In this document: one piece after another, positions 26,565 to 34,618 of the stretch
Layout of the letters: the number at the start of each line of letters is the position of its first letter
Position numbering within the stretch: position 1 is the first letter of the stretch
From: CAJXZP01 sp963974475
GTDB taxonomy: Bacteria; Bacteroidota; Bacteroidia; Flavobacteriales_G; Salibacteraceae
Direction of reading: 5' to 3'
Assembly (NCBI GenBank): GCA_963974475.1
Contig: CAXBCR010000003.1
Span: 1 to 64,000 of the forward strand
Length of the DNA: 64,000 nt
Notes under the pieces: generated by a model
Told to the model about the DNA's origin: nothing
Databases searched by the model: none
The model's input: only the letters and a program-made list of their open reading frames with translations
Position numbers and translations under genes: made by a program

Positions 26565-27812
26565 TTATAACTTCATCAGTTTCCCAGAATAAGATTTTTG
26601 ATTATCAGGAATCATAAAATAGTACGCTCCTTTTTTAAGCGTAGAAATATCTAAGGTGTTACCGTTTAAAGTTTGTTTTAAAACTAAAGCACCTTTCATA
26701 TCGTATATTTCAATGGTTCTTGTGTTGCCAGAAATAGGCAGTTGAATGTTAACCAAATTTGTGGCAGGGTTGGGGTAAACGTTTACTTCAATCATATCCG
26801 GATTAGAAATTGAAGAAATTGTTTGCGGTGAATAAAACATCAGTGATGAATAAGACTTAACCCAAACACCTCCAGTAAATTGTTCAGATAACCTATTTAC
26901 CCACATGTTGTTATCCGTATACCAATAGGGAGTTACTAGGTCATTGACTGTGTAATTCAAATCGAATAAATTAGTGTATCTTATGGCTGGATTCCATTGA
27001 TTATTGTCCCAAACATCTAGCGTATATGTTAAAATATTATTGTTAGCATCCGGTGTTATAAAAACTCTGGTGAGAATGGACCATTGTCCGTCCCATTTAT
27101 AAAATCTGCTTGATGTTTTGAAGTTGGAGGCATTAAAGAAGTATTCGTATTTAGTTGATTCTTGCCAGCTACCAGATGTATAATTATAATATATTCTAAG
27201 GTTTTCGTTGCCATTATTATCATAACCTTGCATTAAATGGTGAGTAGAATCCCATTGTTGTAATGAAAAATTCCAATTCAACTTGTAAGTGTCAGTCACT
27301 ACGTTTCCAGAAATACGGGTGACAGTCTTGGAGTTATTTTCCCAAGCATTGTTTACCCAACGCTCTGTTAACGTTTGGGTTAATAAGTTATTTGCGTTAT
27401 ACTGATAAGTATCCCTGTAGGAGTTTTCCCATGAATTTGAGGCGGTGTCATATTGTTTCGACCAATTCTCTGTAATATTTCCTTGAGAATCGTATGAGAT
27501 GGATTCATTAGTACTGGGTTCCCAATTACCATTAACATAATTAAAAGAATTAACGGTAGTGTTTTGATCGTTGGAATTGTAAATGAATTCATCTTTTGAG
27601 AAAAGAATCCGTTGTCCTCCTGAACGCGAATAAATGACGTTACTATCTAACCGTTGTCTTGCGGCTCTGGAATAGGTGTTAATCTTGTTTTTGGAGTGAT
27701 TAATTTGTTTGTGTTCTAAAAATAATTGTTCTGCTGGGGTTTCTATAAACTGACCAAAAGAAAGAGTGGAAAAGAATACCGCAATAGCGATAAAGGTAAA
27801 TTGTTTTTTCAT
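26565..27812 (-). CDS. Secreted T9SS type A sorting-domain protein with internal repeats
   Basis: 415 residues from the ATG at 27812, where the signal peptide MKKQFTFIAIAVFFSTLSFGQ begins. The middle (about 80-320) is made of divergent ~35-residue repeats of the kind YDSQGNITENWSKQYD..SNSWENSYRDTY, with W..N.W and Y..N.N positions, resembling beta-sheet cell-wall/YD-type repeats. The C-terminus is a type-A sorting domain (VNVYPNPATNLVNI ... SYSGKLMKL). Surface or extracellular; ligand unknown. Confidence 0.85.
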   Translation of the reverse strand: MKKQFTFIAIAVFFSTLSFGQFIETPAEQLFLEHKQINHSKNKINTYSRAARQRLDSNVIYSRSGGQRILFSKDEFIYNSNDQNTTVNSFNYVNGNWEPSTNESISYDSQGNITENWSKQYDTASNSWENSYRDTYQYNANNLLTQTLTERWVNNAWENNSKTVTRISGNVVTDTYKLNWNFSLQQWDSTHHLMQGYDNNGNENLRIYYNYTSGSWQESTKYEYFFNASNFKTSSRFYKWDGQWSILTRVFITPDANNNILTYTLDVWDNNQWNPAIRYTNLFDLNYTVNDLVTPYWYTDNNMWVNRLSEQFTGGVWVKSYSSLMFYSPQTISSISNPDMIEVNVYPNPATNLVNIQLPISGNTRTIEIYDMKGALVLKQTLNGNTLDISTLKKGAYYFMIPDNQKSYSGKLMKL

Positions 27813-27949
27813 GATACTAGGTTTAAAATTATTAAATGAGTTCAATTATAGCATAGAGCTTGCTTTGAAGACTCGAAGATATATTATTTTAATTAGGTTT
27901 ACTATATAGACGAAAAAACAGGTTTATAGTTGGGTAGGCATGGTTTCCG

Positions 27950-28177
27950 ATGCCGCATTCATTTTCAAATGCATTTTCACTATCTTTGAGCAACCATCAT
28001 ATTTATGGGAGTGATAGATTAGGAATAGTCAAACAGGGTTCTGTGGTGAATGAAGAAATAGGAAATGATATTTTAACTACTCATTATGCTGGGTTAACTA
28101 GATTTGAGGTAAAAGACCATTTGGGAAATGGTTACAATTTTATACTCCGAAAGGGGTTAACTTTATTAAATAGTTAA
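27950..28177 (+). pseudogene. Rhs core fragment
   Basis: HHIYGSDRLGIV and RFEVKDHLGNGYNFIL are the classic ending of Rhs/YD-repeat shells (HHIYGSSRLG, YELKDHLGN). The fragment has no repeats before it and stops soon after, so it is a broken remnant, marking the left edge of the accessory island. Confidence 0.7.
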
Positions 28178-28181
28178 TTTG

Positions 28182-28598
28182 ATGGAAGAAATAAGAATTA
28201 ATGAAGCGGTAGTTAATTTTAAAAGGCCCAATCAGATAATAAATATGGGAGGTCCATGGGTTGGTGATTTATACCTTGGAGGTCCCAAATTAGCAAATAA
28301 TATTCTAATTGATAATTTAGTTTATAATAAAAATTTGAATAAATTATTCTTCGTACAGTATATTGAAATATCTAAATGGCAAAGGAATAATTTTTTCACT
28401 ATAAACTATTTTGATGTAAGGTTGAATCGTATTCTTCAATATGAAAAAAAATTTGAAAGGATTTTTCTTAAAGAAATTAGTAATGAGTATAAGTGTGGCT
28501 ATTATGATGCCTTTCATGATGAAAATGAAAAACACTTGAATACATTAGATTTGAATAATATAAAAACATCTTCCCCAGCGTTGCCAAATGAAGAATAA
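28182..28598 (+). CDS. Hypothetical protein, possible immunity protein
   Basis: 138 residues from the ATG at 28182 (a TTG one codon earlier also fits). Opens EEIRINEAVVNFKRP, then GPWVGDLYLGGPKLANNIL, NKLFFVQYIEISKWQRNNF and a Lys/Glu-rich end. No signal peptide. The sequence family is not recognised, but its place right behind an Rhs fragment, its size and the absence of a signal match small cytoplasmic immunity proteins of polymorphic toxins. The toxin end that would pair with it has been lost. Immunity role is inferred from position only. Confidence 0.5.
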   Translation: MEEIRINEAVVNFKRPNQIINMGGPWVGDLYLGGPKLANNILIDNLVYNKNLNKLFFVQYIEISKWQRNNFFTINYFDVRLNRILQYEKKFERIFLKEISNEYKCGYYDAFHDENEKHLNTLDLNNIKTSSPALPNEE

Positions 28599-28617
28599 AG
28601 AATAGGAGCAAGTTGGT

Positions 28618-28682
28618 ATCAGCCAGTGGGCTGACGCGGTATTATAGTTTTCTATTCTGCTGTTTAAGCAGGAGCTAGAAAA
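28618..28682 (+). other. Two hairpins at the left end of recombination block A
   Basis: TCAGCC-agtg-GGCTGA (28618-28633) is followed by TTTTCTA..CTGCT..AGCAG..TAGAAAA (28648-28682), a stem of 7 + 5 bp with a small internal loop. Neither lies in a gene. Confidence 0.45.
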
Positions 28683-28687
28683 TGTTT

Positions 28688-29048
28688 ATGGCAACTGGGC
28701 CTTCGAGACGCTTTATTTAAGCTTCACAGCTGAAATAAATCCCTCAGTCCCCTAATTTGTGGTAAGCTAAAAAGCTATCGAGTGATAAAGATAAATAGGA
28801 AACCCACCAAAATAGAGAATGGCCACTTAATATCGCAGCGATTAAGCAAAGAAATCAAAAGTTTAAACAAATAGGGTATCAACTTTAGGCAAGTACGCAC
28901 AAGTATTCATACGCATTGGTTAAAACGGTTTAATCTTAACCAAGTTCAATACATGGCGGGGCACAGATACGTGTGCAGCACAGAAGTATATTTAGTAAAT
29001 CAAACGGACATCTTGCAGAAAGATATAGACGAATTTTATCCGTTTTAG
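28688..29048 (+). pseudogene. Block A: hairpin plus tyrosine recombinase C-terminal fragment
   Basis: Starts ATGGCAAC.GGGCCTTCGAGAC, then the hairpin TTTATTTaAGCTtcacAGCTgAAATAAA, then an open frame (about 28740 onward) reading SYRVIKINRKPTKIENGHLI, one in-frame stop at LNK*G, then RQVRTSIHTHWLKRFNLNQV, QYMAGHRYVCSTEVYL and DILQKDIDEFYPF, ending TAG 29046-29048. The GH..(5)..ST..Y box II and the R of QVRTS are tyrosine-recombinase catalytic signatures, so this is the 3' third of an integrase gene without its 5' part. A toxin-antitoxin pair starts 21 bp later. Homologous blocks: 34619-34978 and 35602-35917. Confidence 0.8.
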
Positions 29049-29069
29049 GAATGAAGAATTAAAAATGAT

Positions 29070-29318
29070 ATGAAAAAAGTTAGCTTTGTAAAAAGCACTG
29101 AAATGGGAATAGAAGCAAAGAAGTTAGACATAATTGCGCGATTAATGAAAGTTCGTAAAGAAGATGTACTAAAAAAATATGAGCAATTACTCATAGAAGC
29201 ACAGCTTTTTACCCGTACAGAAGAATCCATGCAAGCTATAGAAAATGGTCAAACAGTCACTTTAGAAAACTTTAGTAAAGGGAACAAAGAATGGATGGAG
29301 TCAAAGAATATCACATAG
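29070..29318 (+). CDS. Antitoxin of a RelE/ParE-type module
   Basis: 82 residues. Begins MKKVSFVKSTEMGIEAKKLD, mostly helical; the tail AIENGQTVTLENFSKGNKEWMES is the IENG...EF...W motif of small antitoxins that wrap RelE/ParE toxins in Bacteroidota. It overlaps the toxin gene by 28 bp, giving translational coupling. It lies 21 bp after a recombinase 3' end, as the other toxin-antitoxin modules here do. Confidence 0.72.
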   Translation: MKKVSFVKSTEMGIEAKKLDIIARLMKVRKEDVLKKYEQLLIEAQLFTRTEESMQAIENGQTVTLENFSKGNKEWMESKNIT

Positions 29319-29638
29319 AAATATCTTTACCTGCCCAAAAGCGATATCATTATGAAATCCTTTCTTATTTGTTAGTGCATTTTAGTCTGGAACGAAGTAT
29401 TGAAATAGATGAAAACATTACTAAAACTTTAAGCTCATTAACGACTTTGCCTGGAAGAGGAAAGAGTGAAAGGTATTTAGAATCACATCGAAATGAATTT
29501 AGGTTTATTCTACACAAAGAATCTCGAAATATAGAAGTCAAAATAATTTATTACATCTCAGAAGAGCTAGGAAAGGTTTATGTAACTGATTTTTTTCCTG
29601 TAAAGATGAACCCTGAAACTTTAAAAGTACGGAGTTAA
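29291..29638 (+). CDS. RelE/ParE-family toxin
   Basis: 115 residues. Helical hairpin SLPAQKRYHYEILSYLLVHF, LPGRGKSERYLESHRNEFRF and the closing strands VKIIYYISEELGKVYVTDFFPVKMNPETL follow the ParE/RelE fold. RelE members cleave mRNA on the ribosome, ParE members poison gyrase; sequence alone does not say which. Complete reading frame, so the module may be active. Confidence 0.72.
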   Translation: MDGVKEYHIEISLPAQKRYHYEILSYLLVHFSLERSIEIDENITKTLSSLTTLPGRGKSERYLESHRNEFRFILHKESRNIEVKIIYYISEELGKVYVTDFFPVKMNPETLKVRS

Positions 29639-29723
29639 TACTGCTAAAAACGCACTAAAAATGGATTGCATTTTTTAAGAGGCTTGACTTTATTTACTGT
29701 AAAACAAGTGTTTGTGATTTAGG

Positions 29724-29746
29724 GTTCGAATCCCGGTAGGACCCGA
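29724..29746 (+). other. tRNA T-arm-like fragment
   Basis: GGGTTCGAATCCCGG followed by TAGGACCCG resembles the T-arm and 3' acceptor strand of a tRNA, the usual attachment target of integrases. The stem is only three perfect pairs and no 5' half is found, so it is at best a relic. Confidence 0.25.
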
Positions 29747-30011
29747 ACCCCGCACCTTACCATCTAAATAAACCCCAAGATGCAGATTAATCATCTGTCA
29801 GTAGACGGGCAAGTTTTTAGCTTTTCAAGGTGCGAAGCAACTTAGAAAAACTTAATGGCAATCGAGTGATAAAGATAAATAGGAAACCAACCGGAATATA
29901 GAATGACCCCTTAATATCGAAGCGTAAAATGTATATTTACCTTAAATTTTTTTGATAATTTGTATCCGCTTGCCATCAGCCTACTGACTGATGGCAAGCT
30001 GTATATTTTTG
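29747..30011 (+). repeat. Block B: foldable boundary site plus recombinase scrap and hairpin
   Basis: Contents in order: CCCCGCACCTT core; outer inverted repeat CGCACCTT (29751-29758) with AAGGTGCG about 70 bp on; inner hairpin AGATG..CATCT; inner hairpin CTGTC-agta-GACGG; a short remnant of the recombinase gene (GTGATAAAGATAAATAGG phrase, about 29869-29928); and a perfect 12-bp hairpin GCTTGCCATCAG/CTGATGGCAAGC (29968-29999) that could end transcription (T5 follows). The block and the first 347 bp of the next gene are duplicated 2776 bp downstream. Confidence 0.85.
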
Positions 30012-30019
30012 TAAATTTG
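30012..30019 (+). promoter_or_regulatory. Candidate -7 element of the first orphan Rhs gene
   Basis: TAAATTTG matches TAnnTTTG and ends 4 bp before ATG 30024; the second copy (32788-32795) is identical. Confidence 0.35.
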
Positions 30020-30023
30020 GTAA

Positions 30024-31310
30024 ATGGGAATGAGCTGGGACTGTGATCAAATGGAAATTAATTTTAGTTTCAAAGGGTCCAATGTGAAAAATGTTGAATT
30101 TCAGTATTTTGATAAATCAACCCATGCGTCTTTTAATGCGCCAAATATTGGCGCTGCAGATTTATCCGTTTGGACTTCTTCTACCATTTTTGGAGCGTTT
30201 AGTACTCAAAACAATAATAACCAGTTTGTTATTAAATATGAAGTGTTAAACCCAGGAGCGCCTTCTTATATTGAAATCAAAGACATTGGCTATAATTGCA
30301 ATACCATTAGTGGGTATGAACAATACGGAACTGGAAGTGCTATTGTGGAGAATACGGGGTATAGGTATGGGTTCCAAGGACAGGAGAAGGATGACGAGTG
30401 GAAAGGAAGTGGTAACTCCTTGAATTATGCTTTTAGAATGCATGACCCAAGGCTCGGAAGATTCTTGAGTATTGACCCTTTGTTTAGGGATTATGCTCAT
30501 AATAGTCCTTACGCCTTTAGTGAGAATAGAGTGATTGATGGTATCGAGTTAGAAGGTGCTGAATTTTATAAAAAAGGAACTATTCAAGATGTTGAATTTA
30601 GAGGGGTGAATTGGGTTAAGCAGCCTTCGGCTTCGGATATAGTAATGTCAGAAAGGTTATACTTATTTTTATCTATGGGTACAATTCCAAAACTTGGAGG
30701 AATGCGTAAAGCCGATATGCCAGGTGGTGTTGTTGAAAAAACAAGGCATAATCATAAACCTAAATTAACTAGGCAATTGAAAAATGGGAGGTATAAATTT
30801 GTTGCGTACTCTGGTGATAAGGTATTAGTGAGAGGCCATGCTCAAGGGTATAAATATCCGTCTCGAACAAAAGCAGCAGCTGGCCTGGGTGTGTTGATTG
30901 AGTTATACAATATGTCTATTCCATATGTTGATATGGCCACAGGTAAAGCGGAGTTTAGAGGGTATGTGCAAGGCCAATTTGTAGCGCTAACAAGAGCGTG
31001 GAATTTAGTTGATAAAGGATTAAGCAATACGGTAATACCTTACCCTGGGAATGAGCTAACAAATTTGTATTCTGATTTAACAAATTATATTGCTGATTTT
31101 CATACTTTGCCGAATAATGGTAGTGATGAGTATAATGAGTTTGTGTCTCTGTACGGTGAGTTTTTATATGAGAATAGAGAAGCTGTTGAGAATGGGAATG
31201 TTTCAGGTACAAAGGTTCTAAAGGATGGAAAATGGATAGAGGGAGGTTCTTCTAGATTACAGACTTTATTTAATAAGCATTTTAAAAAGGAGAACGGAAC
31301 AGGAAATTGA
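30024..31310 (+). CDS. Orphan Rhs C-terminal toxin cassette 1
   Basis: 428 residues. Residues 1-117 are identical to those of the gene at 32800. Then comes the Rhs core end: [44 protein letters not shown] (about 113-170). The remaining ~250 residues, after ELEGAE, form the variable toxin region: [51 protein letters not shown]. No known toxin family was recognised. There is no signal peptide and no YD-repeat shell, so it is an orphan tip. A lipoprotein gene follows within 17 bp and may be its immunity partner. Confidence 0.75.
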   Translation: MGMSWDCDQMEINFSFKGSNVKNVEFQYFDKSTHASFNAPNIGAADLSVWTSSTIFGAFSTQNNNNQFVIKYEVLNPGAPSYIEIKDIGYNCNTISGYEQYGTGSAIVENTGYRYGFQGQEKDDEWKGSGNSLNYAFRMHDPRLGRFLSIDPLFRDYAHNSPYAFSENRVIDGIELEGAEFYKKGTIQDVEFRGVNWVKQPSASDIVMSERLYLFLSMGTIPKLGGMRKADMPGGVVEKTRHNHKPKLTRQLKNGRYKFVAYSGDKVLVRGHAQGYKYPSRTKAAAGLGVLIELYNMSIPYVDMATGKAEFRGYVQGQFVALTRAWNLVDKGLSNTVIPYPGNELTNLYSDLTNYIADFHTLPNNGSDEYNEFVSLYGEFLYENREAVENGNVSGTKVLKDGKWIEGGSSRLQTLFNKHFKKENGTGN

Positions 31311-31327
31311 TATAATTTGAGTATGAT

Positions 31328-31900
31328 ATGAAGATTAAGAGAACGATTATAATTCTAATGCTATTCTCATTAGTTGGTTGTAGAAGCATTGAGTTGGATG
31401 GTTTGAAATTTGAAAATAGGTTTGGATCTTGGGTTTGTTATGATTCTGTTAGTCAGGCAAAGTATCATTTGTTCGGTGAGATAGATTCTAGTGGTTTTTC
31501 AGGTCAAGTCATTGGGTTGAAAGAAATGGATACAGTTCATGTTTCAAATTATAAAGCGAGTTTAAAACATGGTTCTTTGTTTCATGTTTTTGGAAATGTT
31601 AAGGAGTATAGAGAGTATTCAAATAATTATTTACTTAGAATTATTGAAATTGTAGGGACTGATACTTCAGTGGATTATAAAGGGTATGAGAATATTAACA
31701 ACGAAGGGATTTATGAGTTAACAGATTGCTTGTATATGGATAAATTTTGTGGGAAGTGGGTGAAAAATGGAGAGCAGCGCGCTTATAAAGATAGCTGTGT
31801 AATTATTGAAACCTACGAAATGTGGGATTTTATATCCGTTGATACAGTTTGTTCAAATCCCCCCCCCCCGCTGAGCGTAGTGTCGAATAAAAAAAAATAA
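31328..31900 (+). CDS. Lipoprotein, putative immunity partner of toxin cassette 1
   Basis: 190 residues. Signal peptide with lipobox SLVGC (Cys at about 18), so anchored in a membrane facing the periplasm. Body unrecognised: LFGEIDSSGFSGQVIG, LFHVFGNVKEYREYSNN, CGKWVKNGEQRAYKDSCVII. A C11 tract (31859-31869) near the end encodes a poly-Pro stretch; slippage there would change the last ~13 residues. Seventeen bp behind the Rhs toxin gene. If it gives immunity, the toxin would act in the periplasm or envelope; that is inference. Confidence 0.6.
   Translation: MKIKRTIIILMLFSLVGCRSIELDGLKFENRFGSWVCYDSVSQAKYHLFGEIDSSGFSGQVIGLKEMDTVHVSNYKASLKHGSLFHVFGNVKEYREYSNNYLLRIIEIVGTDTSVDYKGYENINNEGIYELTDCLYMDKFCGKWVKNGEQRAYKDSCVIIETYEMWDFISVDTVCSNPPPPLSVVSNKKK
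31859..31869 (+). repeat. C11 homopolymer at the 3' end of the lipoprotein gene
   Basis: Eleven C followed by GCTGAGCGTAGTGTCGAA, a phrase resembling GCTGAGCGnAGTCGAA elements dispersed in Bacteroidota genomes; it appears fused into the gene end. Confidence 0.7.
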
Positions 31901-31963
31901 GAAATACGTTAGGCGTAGGCTCTGCCTGCGTCATGCTTAGTAAGGCCTCAGGCCTGAGAAAAG

Positions 31964-31993
31964 AAAAGCTTTCAACGAGAGTTGGGGGCTTTT
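31964..31993 (+). terminator. Terminator after toxin cassette 1
   Basis: AAAAGCTTTCAAC-gaga-GTTGGGGGCTTTT forms a 13-bp stem with three G-T pairs and a T4 end. Confidence 0.7.
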
Positions 31994-31999
31994 GCATTA

Positions 32000-32335
32000 T
32001 TAATCAAACTCGCTTCTAGGTTCGTCAACAGGAATAGAACCTTGGTCATTAAAAGTTACATCAACGTTACCAAGGTAATCTAGATGATAAGCCACTCTTC
32101 TGATAGACTCTTTAAAAAGAACAATATCGCTTGAGTAGGCTGTTTGTACAATCATAATCTCTCTTTCTAAGACATCGCCTTTGCGAGCAGATTTGTGTTC
32201 TGTGAAATCCACATTAAACCACCAAGCTTCACATTGTTTTTTGACACTTTTTGCAACCTGTAGGCAAGTCTCATGATTATCGGACTTGATGATGATTGAA
32301 ATGTTTTGTGTGAATTTTCCGTGATAAGTAGGCAT
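32000..32335 (-). CDS. Hypothetical protein behind an XRE regulator remnant
   Basis: 111 residues: MPTYHGKFTQNISIIIKSDN, QCEAWWFNVDFTEHKSARKG, REIMIVQTAYSSDIVLFKES, ending VDEPRSEFD. Looks like a small soluble alpha/beta protein; family unknown. Its start is 2 bp after the stop of the truncated regulator, so the two formed one minus-strand operon, opposite to all other genes of the island. The operon's promoter is gone with the regulator's 5' end. Confidence 0.6.
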   Translation of the reverse strand: MPTYHGKFTQNISIIIKSDNHETCLQVAKSVKKQCEAWWFNVDFTEHKSARKGDVLEREIMIVQTAYSSDIVLFKESIRRVAYHLDYLGNVDVTFNDQGSIPVDEPRSEFD

Positions 32336-32337
32336 AA

Positions 32338-32522
32338 TTAAACATCTAATAGATTAGAAAGGTTGTCTTTGAGTTTTTTGTTAGCAATAGCCATGTCAAT
32401 GACTTTAATAAGTGCTTCACGCTCTTCATCACCTAGGAGGTCAAGTAGTTTGATTTTCTCCATTAGGGGCAGGTTAACGGCCTGTTGAGGGTCGTTAGTA
32501 TTAAAGAACTCACCTAAAGAAA
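32338..32522 (-). pseudogene. XRE-family regulator cut by a boundary site
   Basis: The open frame enters from the boundary C-run and reads GVSLGEFFNTNDP, then MEKIKLLDLLGDEEREALIK and a helical tail to LSNLLDV. GVSL.EFF is the segment right after the HTH in many XRE repressors, and the tail is a coiled-coil dimerisation helix. The HTH itself should lie 5' of 32522, where block C begins instead. The gene was cut at the cassette junction. Confidence 0.65.
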
Positions 32523-32787
32523 CCCCCGCACCTTGCCATCTGAATAAACCTCAAGATGCAGATTGAGCATCCGTCAGTAGACGGACAAGTTTTTAGCTTT
32601 TCAAGGTGCGAAGCAACTTAGAAAAACTTAATGGCAATCGAGTGATAAAGATAAATAGGAAACCAACCGGAATATAGAATGACCCCTTAATATCGAAGCG
32701 TAAAATGTATATTTACCTTAAATTTTTTTGATAATTTGTATCCGCTTGCCATCAGCCTACTGACTGATGGCAAGCTGTATATTTTTG
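32523..32787 (+). repeat. Block C: second copy of the boundary site
   Basis: Copy of block B shifted by 2776 bp. CGCACCTT at 32527-32534 pairs with AAGGTGCG; the inner hairpins read GATGC-agattga-GCATC and CCGTC-agta-GACGG; the 12-bp hairpin is at 32744-32775. The eight or so differences from B all fall in the left ~75 bp; the rest, including 347 bp of coding sequence, shows none. Confidence 0.85.
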
Positions 32788-32799
32788 TAAATTTGGTAA

Positions 32800-34014
32800 A
32801 TGGGAATGAGCTGGGACTGTGATCAAATGGAAATTAATTTTAGTTTCAAAGGGTCCAATGTGAAAAATGTTGAATTTCAGTATTTTGATAAATCAACCCA
32901 TGCGTCTTTTAATGCGCCAAATATTGGCGCTGCAGATTTATCCGTTTGGACTTCTTCTACCATTTTTGGAGCGTTTAGTACTCAAAACAATAATAACCAG
33001 TTTGTTATTAAATATGAAGTGTTAAACCCAGGAGCGCCTTCTTATATTGAAATCAAAGACATTGGCTATAATTGCAATACCATTAGTGGGTATGAACAAT
33101 ACGGAACTGGAAGTGCTATTGTGGAGAATACGGGGTATAGGTATGGCTTTAACGGACAGGAAAAGGATGACGAGTGGAAAGGGGAAGGGAACTCGATAAA
33201 TTATAAGTATAGAGTTCATGACCCAAGACTCGGTCGGTTCTTGAGTATTGACCCGTTGGCTCCGAAATATCCACATAACTCTCCGTACGCTTTTAGTGAG
33301 AATAGGGTGATTGATGCAATTGAATTAGAGGGCTTGGAGGGTTATAAAGTTGTAGACCATCAATTTAAGACAACTAGTATAGTGGTTACTCTTGTTTTTT
33401 ATTCACCAACTAGTACTGACCCTAATGGGTTTACACCAAGTCAAGTTAAAGCTATGGTTGATGGAATGCAAAGTGAATTCAATGTTAATCAGTTTGAGGA
33501 TAACAATAACATAGATGAAAATGGAATTCCTTACTCCGTGGAGTTAATTATTAGAACAATTAAGGCTTCAGATAGAGCTAATGCAAGATATATTGTAGCA
33601 CAAGGTGCGAATAGTGCAAATAATATTACAAATGATTTAATGATATTAGAAAAAATGAAACCAATAGTTACTCCTAATGGAACTACAAATGCAAAATCAA
33701 GCTATGGGAGCATTAAAATATCTAGTATTTGGTCGAGTCACACTAATTTACATGAGTTATGGCATAACCTAACACACAATCATTTAAATGCTCCTTCAAA
33801 AATTAAAACCCAAATTGACCCTCAAAACCAAGAACCTGGGCATTTTGCTGCGGGTGGAATTTTTATTTATAGCAATGTGAACAAGGGGGTAGTGACGCAA
33901 AACCTTAATCAGGGAAATGTAAATGCTGCCTTAGAATCACTATCAGGATATTCGACTGATGCAAATCCATTTAAAATGAAATTAATTTTAGGTAATGAAG
34001 GTTATGAGGATTAA
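32800..34014 (+). CDS. Orphan Rhs C-terminal toxin cassette 2, metzincin-like protease domain
   Basis: 404 residues. Residues 1-116 equal those of the gene at 30024; the Rhs core end follows ([53 protein letters not shown]) and then a different toxin region from ~178. It contains [11 protein letters not shown] at 318-328: the HExxHxxxxxH spacing of the metzincin zinc site, with Thr where Gly is usual. [14 protein letters not shown] and [10 protein letters not shown] segments could form the protease N-lobe. It is therefore a candidate metallopeptidase toxin. The next gene overlaps by 20 bp and could encode immunity. Confidence 0.75.
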   Translation: MGMSWDCDQMEINFSFKGSNVKNVEFQYFDKSTHASFNAPNIGAADLSVWTSSTIFGAFSTQNNNNQFVIKYEVLNPGAPSYIEIKDIGYNCNTISGYEQYGTGSAIVENTGYRYGFNGQEKDDEWKGEGNSINYKYRVHDPRLGRFLSIDPLAPKYPHNSPYAFSENRVIDAIELEGLEGYKVVDHQFKTTSIVVTLVFYSPTSTDPNGFTPSQVKAMVDGMQSEFNVNQFEDNNNIDENGIPYSVELIIRTIKASDRANARYIVAQGANSANNITNDLMILEKMKPIVTPNGTTNAKSSYGSIKISSIWSSHTNLHELWHNLTHNHLNAPSKIKTQIDPQNQEPGHFAAGGIFIYSNVNKGVVTQNLNQGNVNAALESLSGYSTDANPFKMKLILGNEGYED

Positions 34015-34489
34015 GAAGTCAATATTAGTTATCATTATTTTGTTTTTGGGAGTAGAACTGAGATGTCAAGATGTTAATGACTTAAAAGAAGGGAACTCAT
34101 TATTTTTAGTTGTTATTGTAGAAAAGAATATTAAACTACTTCATTATGAGTATTTTTTACAGTTAGAGGACACTTTAATTTCATTTCCTGATATTGAATC
34201 TTCTCCTGCTTTTATAAAGAATCCTGAGCTTGAAGATTTAGTTGCTCTTGATGAACTTCATAAGAGGATTTTTAATTTCGTTCAAGATGATAATTGCGAC
34301 AGGATTAATCTTGATAATCACCGTGAATGTCAAATCTTCAAATTTGAAGTATCATTTTTTTATCGGATTGAAAATGGGTTGAATAATACAGCGACCCAAT
34401 TGGTTGTTTATGACGCTAACTATAAGCGCCTTAAAAGAGTTAATGTCGACTCAATAGGTTTGGTTCAAATACTTAATCGTATTATGTGA
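33995..34489 (+). CDS. Secreted protein, putative immunity partner of toxin cassette 2
   Basis: 164 residues, or 161 from ATG 34004, which gives the signal peptide [20 protein letters not shown] followed by CQDVND (a lipobox is weak). Body: [54 protein letters not shown]. No family recognised. It overlaps the protease-toxin gene, as expected for toxin-immunity pairs; export predicts protection in the periplasm. A C8 run of boundary site D starts 18 bp after the stop. Confidence 0.6.
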   Translation: MKVMRIKKSILVIIILFLGVELRCQDVNDLKEGNSLFLVVIVEKNIKLLHYEYFLQLEDTLISFPDIESSPAFIKNPELEDLVALDELHKRIFNFVQDDNCDRINLDNHRECQIFKFEVSFFYRIENGLNNTATQLVVYDANYKRLKRVNVDSIGLVQILNRIM

Positions 34490-34507
34490 AAAGGGAGCGG
34501 TTCTCCA

Positions 34508-34618
34508 CCCCCCCCGCACCTTACCATCTAAATAAACCCCAAGATGCAGATTAATCATCTGTCAGTAGACGGGCAAGTTTTTACCTTTTCAAGGTGCGAA
34601 GCAACTTAGAGAAACTTA
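34508..34618 (+). repeat. Block D, left part: boundary site
   Basis: C8 run, then CGCACCTT (34515-34522) and the matching AAGGTGCG about 70 bp on, with inner sequence as in block B (CTGTCAGTAGACGG hairpin). It continues without a break into block D's hairpin and recombinase fragment. Confidence 0.85.

Noticed and set aside
28600..29048. Insertion sequence
   Set aside because: No terminal inverted repeats or transposase catalytic motif; the encoded tail is a tyrosine recombinase, not a DDE transposase.
29700..29746. A complete tRNA gene
   Set aside because: Only a T-arm-like portion; no D-arm or acceptor 5' strand, and T-stem pairing is poor.
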